A program made the translations under genes and the position numbers. Under the pieces are notes generated by a model. The model was given only the letters and a program-made list of their open reading frames with translations. It made no database searches and was not told where the DNA came from. A DNA stretch of 64,000 nucleotides from Hydrogenophaga sp. PBL-H3. Lineage in GTDB: Bacteria > Pseudomonadota > Gammaproteobacteria > Burkholderiales > Burkholderiaceae_C. Shown here one piece after another: positions 28,736 through 35,344 of this stretch (within the stretch, counting starts at the first letter, position 1; the number at the start of each line of letters is the position of its first letter). The stretch covers positions 1,798,001-1,862,000 of the forward strand of contig NZ_CP044972.1 in NCBI RefSeq assembly GCF_010104355.1, given 5' to 3'.

Positions 28736-28978
28736 ATGCCCTCTAAGGTTGAAAACAACCATCCCCCGCTGGAGAACGTCACCAAGCCCTCTGTTGACAC
28801 TGCGGCCGCCGCCTATTACTTGAATCGCCAGCCGCAGACCCTGCGAGCGTGGGCCTCCAAACAAAACGGCCCTCTCCGCGCACTGAATATCAATGGACGC
28901 TTGGCATGGCCAGTGTGCGCAATCCGTTCACTCTGCGGCGTGGGCTTGAAAAGCACGGAGCACTTCAATGGCCAATGA
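28736..28978 (+). CDS. Small AlpA/excisionase-like helix-turn-helix protein
   Basis: An 80-residue protein. Residues about 20-65 (VDTAAAAYYLNRQPQTLRAW, then NGRLAWPVCAIRSL) fit the winged helix-turn-helix of AlpA/excisionase-type DNA-binding proteins, in which LNRxxQTLRxW is the recognition region. Such proteins regulate integrase genes or direct excision of islands. The ATG at 28736 follows GGAAGAACGCA. Its end overlaps the MobV relaxase start by 11 bases, so the two are co-translated. The exact role (excision factor or regulator) is inference. Confidence 0.65.
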   Translation: MPSKVENNHPPLENVTKPSVDTAAAAYYLNRQPQTLRAWASKQNGPLRALNINGRLAWPVCAIRSLCGVGLKSTEHFNGQ

Positions 28979-29747
28979 CTACGTCATGGCCGTCAAGACC
29001 ATCGGTCTCTCGAGGCTTGGCGGGCGCAAGCCGTGCAGCCTCCGCGATGCTGTTCGCCACAACCGCAGAGAAATTCAAGCAGAGCTGGGTGCGATCGGGC
29101 GAATCAATCCCACCAGGAGCTCCAGAAATGTGATTTTGTTCGGGGCACCGACGACCGAAGGGGTGCTTCATGCGGCAAACGAACTCCTTGCCTCTGTGGA
29201 GGTCGGTCAAAGAAAGATTCGCTACGACAGGGTACAGGCAGTGGAGTTCGTCTTCAGCCTTGGAGACGACTGCACTGTCTTCGATCGAGACGATTACTGG
29301 AAGTGCTGCCTGAACTGGCTTGTTGCAGAGCGTGGCATGCAGGTACTGACAGCAGACATCCATCGCGACGAGGACAACGAACACATGCACTGCTTGGTCT
29401 CGCCCGTGCTGAGGGGGAAGTTTGAAGGATCGAAGCTCGTCAACAGTACCGCCTTTAGAGAACTGCGCGAAAGCTTCTGGGAGAAAGTTGCCGCACCTGC
29501 AGGATTCAAGCGCCCAGCGGCAAAGTTGTACGGTGCTGTAAAAACTGCCGCCGTGGCACTGGTTACAGAGTATCTCCAGCGCATGGAGGATCCCTCGGTT
29601 TTCTCCGTTCTCTGGCCCATCACACAAAGGGCTATCAAAACCAATCCTCTGCCTTTCTTGCAAACCCTGGAACTGAGCGACCGTGAGGTGGCGTTGAAGC
29701 TGAGAGCAGCGTCTCAACCAGCTTCAAACCCCTCCCTTTCACAGTGA
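28968..29747 (+). CDS. MobV (Mob/Pre) family relaxase
   Basis: A 259-residue protein with the hallmark third motif of MobV relaxases, a three-histidine metal site in IHRDEDNEHMHCLVSPV (about residues 139-155). The HNRRE region near residue 30 matches motif I. MobV proteins nick plasmid or island DNA at oriT so it can be mobilised by a helper conjugation system. It is shorter than plasmid Mob/Pre proteins (often 350-500 residues), lacking a long coiled-coil tail. This suggests the island is an integrative mobilisable element, since no conjugation genes are seen. oriT was not identified. Confidence 0.75.
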   Translation: MANDYVMAVKTIGLSRLGGRKPCSLRDAVRHNRREIQAELGAIGRINPTRSSRNVILFGAPTTEGVLHAANELLASVEVGQRKIRYDRVQAVEFVFSLGDDCTVFDRDDYWKCCLNWLVAERGMQVLTADIHRDEDNEHMHCLVSPVLRGKFEGSKLVNSTAFRELRESFWEKVAAPAGFKRPAAKLYGAVKTAAVALVTEYLQRMEDPSVFSVLWPITQRAIKTNPLPFLQTLELSDREVALKLRAASQPASNPSLSQ

Positions 29748-29898
29748 TGTGGGAAGGTTTCTGGGTCTGGGTTCGTGTTGATCTCCATCTCGAACCCAAT
29801 GCTCTGTAGGGTTCGATCAACCAGCACGCTCTCGAAGGCCTGCCTCAACGCACGCTAAGCGAGCAAACGACCAGAAAGCCAAGAACTGAAGACGGAAA

Positions 29899-30507
29899 AT
29901 GAACGATCCACATGACAGCCGAGCAAGCGTGAACTCGTCAATCCACAAAAAAAACGCGCAACATATCACCGGCAGCGCCATGCCCGCAGCACTCGTGGTG
30001 GCCGGCTACTCTGGCAGTCTGGCTGAGCCCCTCGCGATCATGGAGGAGCTGAAGGCGAAGTCTGCGAGCATTCAAGCCGAAGACTTGGACCTGGTGGAGC
30101 AGATGCTGTTGCACCAGGCGATCGCGCTGCAGTCGATGTTCATGGATCTCGCCGTTCGAGCCAAGGGGGAAACCAGCCTCCCTGGCATGCAGACACTTAC
30201 ACAGCTGGCGCTCAAGGCACAGTCGGGCTCGAGGGCAACACTGCAGACCTTGGCCGAGCTGAAGAATCCCAGGCCAGTGTTCGTACGCCAGACCAACGTG
30301 GCGCACAACCAGCAGGTCAACAACGGAGACAAGCCACCTTCACGCGTGGAGAAGCAGCGCGCCGCGCCAATCGAACTGAAAGCTCACGAGGAGGACATGC
30401 ATGGCTACCCGACACTGGACACCCGAGCAGCGAAGACAGCAGGCCGAGCGAATTCACCAGACCCGGCCATGGGAGCTGTCCACCGGACCCCGAAGCGTCG
30501 CGGGTAG
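29899..30507 (+). CDS. Island-associated protein of unknown function
   Basis: A 202-residue protein. A central helical part (EDLDLVEQMLLHQAIALQSM) leads to a segment reading RATLQTLAELKNPRPVFVRQTN, which I recognise from uncharacterised proteins of proteobacterial islands and phage-like regions; no biochemical role is known to me. AAGACGGAAA precedes the ATG. The last 36 codons overlap the next gene in another frame. Confidence 0.65.
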   Translation: MNDPHDSRASVNSSIHKKNAQHITGSAMPAALVVAGYSGSLAEPLAIMEELKAKSASIQAEDLDLVEQMLLHQAIALQSMFMDLAVRAKGETSLPGMQTLTQLALKAQSGSRATLQTLAELKNPRPVFVRQTNVAHNQQVNNGDKPPSRVEKQRAAPIELKAHEEDMHGYPTLDTRAAKTAGRANSPDPAMGAVHRTPKRRG

Positions 30508-30616
30508 GCAGGTGTCCTCACGCAACGCTGAGCGCGGTGGTGTTCGCATTGCGTTGCGCCGTTTTGGCCGAGACCTCACGGTGCTCCTGGAGCAGCAGCG
30601 GGGCCTCTTTCGCTGA
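30401..30616 (+). CDS. Small conserved island protein of unknown function
   Basis: A 71-residue basic protein: HWTPEQRRQQAERIHQTRPW, then STGPRSVAGRQVSSRNA, then GGVRIALRRF. The WTPEQR...W..STGP(R/K)...G(K/R)..SSRNA pattern is a recurrent small-protein family in islands, which is why I accept this frame. It starts inside the preceding gene in a different frame after GAGGACATGC. Its 3' end overlaps the convergent PcfJ-like gene by 99 bp. Function unknown. Confidence 0.6.
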   Translation: MATRHWTPEQRRQQAERIHQTRPWELSTGPRSVAGRQVSSRNAERGGVRIALRRFGRDLTVLLEQQRGLFR

Positions 30617-31570
30617 CCCTACCTGGATCAGTGATGGATCTTTGAGGTGTGTCGGCCGGTCTTTCAACTGTCGGTTGAGCTCTCCCGCCAGCCGTCGAGC
30701 CTCAACGTAGACATCTCGGCGCACCGCCTGGTTGGCGAATCCGGTGACCTGGTGGAACATCGCGAGATCACTCATTCGCCGTATGCCCACCGTCGCCAGT
30801 GGACGGCCACCAGACACGGGTCGCAGCGAGACCACGAGGTAGCTGCCAGATGCGCAGCTTGAAAAGTGCTCGTACGCACAGTGCCGCATCGCATAGCCTT
30901 CCTCCCAGAGCTCCAAAGCATTGCGAATCACCACCGCCTCATACCCTTCCAATCGGCAATTGAGCATCAAGTCGACGGAAATACGCCAAGGCTCGGAGAT
31001 CATCGCTCGGGCTCGTTCTCGCGCTTCATACTCGGCTACTACGCGCAGCAGGCTTTGCAGCGTCAACCGCTTTAGGCCATGCCCTGAACCTCTCCTCCAC
31101 TGGGTGTTCGCCCATTGGAAGACGAGCTGAGCGTTTGCTCGCAGAACCGGTTCCAGCTGTTCGTATTGAACCCATCGACCCAGCCGCGCGTTCAGTTGGT
31201 CGAGGTCGTTCAGCTTGGTGTGGTAACCGCTGGACGGACGATTCGGATTGGCACATTGCGACATCAGTACCTGAAGCAGCCAACCCGGAACAAGTGACTG
31301 GGTGCCAAAGGACTGCGCCAGCAGCAAAAGGTCCAGCGCCGCGTCCGCTTTCCAAAGAGCCTTTCGCCTGTAGAACGACAGCATGGAAGTCATCCACTCG
31401 CTGCCGTCCCTGTGCAGAAGCCGCCACATTGAGGGGCGCACACCTTTGCGCATCAGGTGGTGGCGCATGACCTCTGCACGCTCGCCCTCATGTGGCAGCG
31501 CATCCTTCAGTAGCCCGTAGAGGGCGAACAGCTGCGGTGTCTCCTTTATCAGTCTCTGTTCTGCAGACAT
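30518..31570 (-). CDS. PcfJ-domain protein
   Basis: A 350-residue protein whose C-terminal half matches PcfJ-like proteins: LWEEGYAMRHCAYEHF (about residues 224-239), then GSYLVVSLRP, GGRPLATVGIRR and a Gln/Asn-containing VTGFANQAVR. PcfJ-like proteins are widespread on plasmids and integrative elements, and their role is not established. I chose the ATG at 31570 (MSAEQRLIKETP), which overlaps the upstream gene by 22 bases. The last ~33 codons overlap the convergent small gene and may not be conserved. Confidence 0.65.
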   Translation of the reverse strand: MSAEQRLIKETPQLFALYGLLKDALPHEGERAEVMRHHLMRKGVRPSMWRLLHRDGSEWMTSMLSFYRRKALWKADAALDLLLLAQSFGTQSLVPGWLLQVLMSQCANPNRPSSGYHTKLNDLDQLNARLGRWVQYEQLEPVLRANAQLVFQWANTQWRRGSGHGLKRLTLQSLLRVVAEYEARERARAMISEPWRISVDLMLNCRLEGYEAVVIRNALELWEEGYAMRHCAYEHFSSCASGSYLVVSLRPVSGGRPLATVGIRRMSDLAMFHQVTGFANQAVRRDVYVEARRLAGELNRQLKDRPTHLKDPSLIQVGSAKEAPLLLQEHREVSAKTAQRNANTTALSVA

Positions 31571-32292
31571 GGAATGCACTCCTGGTAGTCGCTGAGCGTC
31601 GGGTACGGGCATGTGACGTCGGCCGAATAAAGGGCCAGGGTCTTGGCTTGATCCAGCACTTGGGGATCCAGGCCCAATCGGACGGTTGAACGTCCTTCAG
31701 CCTTGGGATCACTCAGCAGCGCCTGCCGGATGGCCTCATGCACCGGTGCCATGTCGACGGTGTCCCGAAGGTACGAACGCAGCCGATCCATCACCCACAC
31801 CACATACGGCGGAACGAGGGACCATTCCGCTGAATGCCAGTGATGGAGACGCCGCATGGCCGCCAGCAGGCCCAGGGCGAAGCCGCTGTGCCAGCGCCCT
31901 TCATGTCCCAAACCAACGGCAGAGACGAAGGATGTGGGTAGTGGAGTAAGACAGGGCCGTTGCTTGGTGCGCCCCCAGGCGTAAGTACGCAGATGTCCTT
32001 CAGACCCGAACTCCACTACCGTGGTCTGCAGGAGCTGCACCCGGCGATAGCCGAATTCGCATTCGATCTGGACGGGGTCCAAAGTCGAGGCGATCATGCG
32101 CAGCGCCATCCGCTGCAGCAGGCCGGGGTGGTGCACACGGCATAGGGGATGAGGTATTTGGCCAAGCCAATCCAGCGGGTAACCGGGGCCGACCAGTGGG
32201 GCAGGGTTGACGCCATAGTTTCTCCACTCCGTGAGGGGGAAGAGGGCAGTGGAGCTTGTGAGTCGCGTGCGGAAATCGCCGATGGGGGTCAT
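31549..32292 (-). CDS. Hypothetical protein paired with the PcfJ-like gene
   Basis: A 247-residue protein with no domain I recognise. AGGAG eight bases before the ATG at 32292 (MTPIGDFRTRLTSS) supports this start. The C-terminus has a Cys pair in YQECIPCLQNRD, possibly metal-binding. It is the first gene of a two-gene leftward operon with the PcfJ-like gene; the four-residue-scale overlap and shared context suggest a joint function, not known. Confidence 0.6.
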   Translation of the reverse strand: MTPIGDFRTRLTSSTALFPLTEWRNYGVNPAPLVGPGYPLDWLGQIPHPLCRVHHPGLLQRMALRMIASTLDPVQIECEFGYRRVQLLQTTVVEFGSEGHLRTYAWGRTKQRPCLTPLPTSFVSAVGLGHEGRWHSGFALGLLAAMRRLHHWHSAEWSLVPPYVVWVMDRLRSYLRDTVDMAPVHEAIRQALLSDPKAEGRSTVRLGLDPQVLDQAKTLALYSADVTCPYPTLSDYQECIPCLQNRD

Positions 32293-32741
32293 ACAAAACT
32301 CCTGGGGTTCGAGGCACATACAAGCTGCAAAGTGCATGGACGGTGCAGCGAGAGGACGCGCTGAGACAAAGCCGCGCGAACGAGGTCGTGGTGAGGAGAT
32401 GAGGGGGGGGATCAGCGCCGCGGGCGCTGGGTGGCGTAGAGCCAGGGGTGGTGCTGCATGGTCGTGTCCTCGAGACGTTTCAGTGAGTCAGACGGTTGAC
32501 TGAAATGGCTCGCAGGTAGACCGCAGAGCCGCCGCTTTAGCCAGCATTTGTGAGTCGCCCCGGCAAGATGTCGATCAAATCCGGCGACGGGCTGTGAGGC
32601 CCAAGTGATGCTTTTTAGATTGCCACATACGCAACCAATGTGTCAAACGGCGAGTGCACTCTGACGTCTCCCCCACGCCAAGCTACTGCACGAAATAGAT
32701 CCGCAGATTGATGACGAACTCGGGCCCTGCACCGGCCAGCT
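32293..32741. other. Intergenic region between two divergent island operons
   Basis: About 450 bp with no supported gene. It must hold the promoter of the leftward hypothetical/PcfJ pair. A G-rich stretch at 32401-32409 is visible. No tRNA, repeat or insertion-sequence remnant was recognised. Confidence 0.4.
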
Positions 32742-32784
32742 TGTCCGGTTCTTGTCCGCATGTCATGCGGACAAGAACCGGACA
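32742..32784. repeat. Perfect 43-bp palindrome
   Basis: Two 21-base arms (32742-32762 and 32764-32784) are exact inverted copies around a single T. The outer part of each arm reads TGTCCGGTTCTTGTCCGCAT. It sits about 175 bp upstream of the NYN gene and is not followed by a T-run, so it is not an ordinary terminator. It could be a double operator, a cruciform, or a recombination/transposon end. A partial half-site (CGGACAATA) recurs near 32803. Confidence 0.85.
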
Positions 32785-32959
32785 CATTGCGTACAGACTT
32801 CGGACAATATTGGAGCGGGTCGCTTCTCGCAGTTGCATCTGCAGAGAGCTCACGCTGCACTGTCTGGGATCCTTCAGAAAGTTTTCAAGAATCGGGAGAA
32901 GAACTTTTGCAAGGAAGTTCCCTTCTCGGCACTACCATTGCGCATCTAAGGGGGGAGAT

Positions 32960-33769
32960 ATGTCAAATCGAGCATCAGCTCAGGTCGAGGCGAGAGTCGC
33001 AGTGCTCGTGGACTGCGACAACACGAGTCCAGAAGTCCTTGAGTACGCCCTGCGCGTCGTTGCACAGTTTGGTCGAGTGGTGCTTCGCCGCGGTTATGGC
33101 AACCACGCGACGCTGGCCAACAAGTGGCAAGAAGCACTCGTCCGGTTGGCTTTTACACCCTGTTTGCAATACCAATACGCTTCAGGCAAGAACACCTCGG
33201 ACATCGCCCTGGCGTTGGATGCGGTGGAGGCGCTGTTTGATGATCGCGCTGATACGTTCTGCCTGGTCACGAGTGACTCCGACTTCGCCTACCTCTGCCG
33301 AAAACTTCGCGAGCGCGGTGCCACCGTTCACATCGTCGGCGAGGCCAAGACGCCTGATGCGCTTCGCAATGCCAGTGACCAGTTCTTCGAGTGGGTGAAG
33401 CCAGCTCCAGTCGAGGTCTCCTCTGGCGCTCCTGCCGCTGCATTGAAGCCAGGTGAGGGGAGGGCGGAGGCTCCCAAGTCAGAGGCTCCCAAGACGGTGA
33501 TCAAGCGCCGCCCACTGTTCGTTGTTGAAGCCGTGAAGCTGCTGGCCAGCGACACCCCTGAAGGCAAAGTGAACCTGGGGCCTTTGGGGCAGTACCTGAA
33601 GCGCACCGATCCTGCCTTTTCGCCGCAAACCTATGGCCACTCAGGCCTGTTGGACATGCTGCGCACGTACGATCTTTTGACACTTCACCAAGAGCATGGT
33701 GGGCACTGGTCTGTGAGGCTGGCCCCCAGTCACGATGCAAGCGATGCACTCGCGGTCGAAACCGCATAG
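32960..33769 (+). CDS. NYN-domain nuclease with C-terminal LOTUS/OST-HTH domain
   Basis: A 269-residue protein. The N-terminal NYN (PIN-like) domain has its acidic residues in VAVLVDCDNTS (about 13-23), TSDIALALDAVEAL (about 75-88) and LVTSDSDFAYLCRKLRERG (about 97-115). The C-terminal part (about 195-250: NLGPLGQYLKRTDPAFSPQ) fits a LOTUS/OST-HTH RNA-binding domain. Such LabA/DUF88 proteins are predicted ribonucleases. AGGGGGGAG precedes the ATG at 32960. It lies at the left edge of the defence cargo, so a defence-linked RNase is plausible but unproven. Confidence 0.8.
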   Translation: MSNRASAQVEARVAVLVDCDNTSPEVLEYALRVVAQFGRVVLRRGYGNHATLANKWQEALVRLAFTPCLQYQYASGKNTSDIALALDAVEALFDDRADTFCLVTSDSDFAYLCRKLRERGATVHIVGEAKTPDALRNASDQFFEWVKPAPVEVSSGAPAAALKPGEGRAEAPKSEAPKTVIKRRPLFVVEAVKLLASDTPEGKVNLGPLGQYLKRTDPAFSPQTYGHSGLLDMLRTYDLLTLHQEHGGHWSVRLAPSHDASDALAVETA

Positions 33770-33847
33770 GTTTTGTTGAATCAGCGCACCTCGCTTTGTC
33801 CTCTCGGTCATTGCCGCGTTGGTAATGCTGCGCTGGGAGGGCGCCGG

Positions 33848-33925
33848 CTACCGCCAGGCATAGAAGCCACTGGCAGACACGCCCAGGACACGGCACCTGG
33901 TGCACCGACAAACCCGATGAAGCGG
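33848..33925 (-). pseudogene. IS3-family transposase orfB relic
   Basis: On the minus strand one frame reads CRVLGVSASGFYAWR followed by a stop. This is the start region of IS3-family OrfB (usually ...CRVLGVSxSGYYAW). No flanking frame continues, so only a few dozen codons survive. It occupies the 200-bp gap between the NYN and HNH-like genes. Confidence 0.65.
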
Positions 33926-33971
33926 TGTCAGCCGCAGGTACATTGAGGGTCACTCGCTTTGGAACAACTTT

Positions 33972-34742
33972 ATGCCTCTTTGTGCCTACTGCTTGCGAGA
34001 GGGAACCATGACTCGAGAGCATGTGATCCCGTCATTCGCATACTCCCTTCAACGAACGGCCTCTGAAAAGCCTCTGGGGTGGAGTGAGCCCGCCAACAAA
34101 ATGGTTGGCGGTGAAATGAAAGTGAAGGACGTTTGCGAAGCTTGCAATAGCGGAGTCCTTAGTCTGCTTGATCGGTACGGCAAAGAACTCCTCCAATCTG
34201 CAGGAGTCCTAGTGCTGGACTTCCCGCACCGCAGCCTTACGCTCAGATATAACTACGATCAGCTCGCACGATGGCTTTTGAAAATATCGTTCAACTCTGC
34301 CCGCACAGATGGTGTGCATTCGCCCATTTTTGAAGAGTACATCCCCTACATGCTCGGACGCGCCTCGACGCCAAGTCGATCAAAGCTGGCGATGTTGAGC
34401 TATCTGGCTGCGCCAGAGAAGCTAAAGACGAGCGACGAGGCGATGGATGTGAGTAACCCTTTCATTGTGCGCATCAGCTACGGTCTTCACAACGACTACT
34501 ACACGATGCGAATCGTAGGCTTCGGTCCGCTCTTCTTCTTTCTCTTGATCTTTCGGAACGACATTCTTCCTGGTCATGCAGCCGCAGCAATTCGACGTGT
34601 ACTTAAAGATCAGCCAGGGGCGACCGAAATGAAACCCGCACAAACGTATGCAAGGCTCTTCTCAGGACCTAGTACTTGGCTGGATCTGTATAAAGTTCAG
34701 ATTGCCCGTACTCAGTACGCCATGCGCGACTGGAACTCATAA
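33972..34742 (+). CDS. HNH-endonuclease-like protein
   Basis: A 256-residue protein. The N-terminal ~60 residues fit an HNH/treble-clef nuclease: CAYCLREGTMTREHVIPSFA (a Cys pair, then Glu-His) followed by VKDVCEACNSGVLSLLDRYG (Cys pair, Asn). The remainder has no recognised domain and contains a hydrophobic patch (FGPLFFFLLIF, about 178-188). Base composition is noticeably less GC-rich than in the flanking DISARM genes, suggesting separate acquisition. Position upstream of DISARM makes it a candidate single-gene defence nuclease; that is inference. Confidence 0.65.
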   Translation: MPLCAYCLREGTMTREHVIPSFAYSLQRTASEKPLGWSEPANKMVGGEMKVKDVCEACNSGVLSLLDRYGKELLQSAGVLVLDFPHRSLTLRYNYDQLARWLLKISFNSARTDGVHSPIFEEYIPYMLGRASTPSRSKLAMLSYLAAPEKLKTSDEAMDVSNPFIVRISYGLHNDYYTMRIVGFGPLFFFLLIFRNDILPGHAAAAIRRVLKDQPGATEMKPAQTYARLFSGPSTWLDLYKVQIARTQYAMRDWNS

Positions 34743-34849
34743 GGAATGACGGCCGCCGAGAGCAAGGCCTCTGCTGCAATCTGGGAGGCACGCCACGTTG
34801 GCGCAGCACGCCAAAGACCAGGGCGACGGCGCCAGTCGCAGGTGCGCCG

Positions 34850-35125
34850 GTGGCCGACTGGGAAAGCCACAAGCGGGAGTTGGCGAGTGCTCAAGAGAAC
34901 TACCGCAAGGTCATTGTCATCAGCGACCAACACCATGAGCGCTACGAAGCAGAGCATGGCTTGGTGTACGTTCCCAATGAGTTCTGGGCTGGGGTGGAAC
35001 GAGCGACCTGTTTGCCATCGAAGCGTGGCAGCCGTAGCCTGATGGCGGACATCATTGAGAGCCTCAATGGGAACGTGGTTGGCATTTCACCGAACCGCGA
35101 GGACGTGAGCGACGCACTCTCCTGA
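34850..35125 (+). CDS. Small hypothetical protein
   Basis: A 91-residue frame with a GTG start (VADWESHKRELASAQENY...). Residue composition is protein-like rather than shadow-like, with ISDQHHERYEAEHGLVYVPNEFW in the middle, but there is no recognised domain and no clear ribosome-binding site. It may be the truncated remainder of a longer gene. It lies between the HNH-like gene and drmD. Confidence 0.35.
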   Translation: MADWESHKRELASAQENYRKVIVISDQHHERYEAEHGLVYVPNEFWAGVERATCLPSKRGSRSLMADIIESLNGNVVGISPNREDVSDALS

Positions 35126-35344
35126 ATTCGCCCCCAGCATCAAACCGGAGAAGGCTATCGCCTGACTCCTTGACCTTAGGTGGGCGATCTCCGTCCACTC
35201 GTGAAGGTCGACCAAATGGAAACTCAGTCCAGTTCAGTTATGCTGAGATCGGCCGCGCATAGGCTAGGGGGGTAGGGTCAGGTTAGCAAGGAAGCTCCCG
35301 TGCGTTTGGCCTGCTTGAATAAACAAAAAGTGGGACGGGATAAG

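Noticed and set aside
30518..30616. The 3' end of the PcfJ-like frame as evidence against the small plus-strand gene
   Set aside because: The plus-strand frame matches a recurrent small-protein pattern while the PcfJ tail there is low-complexity, so both were kept with modest confidence.
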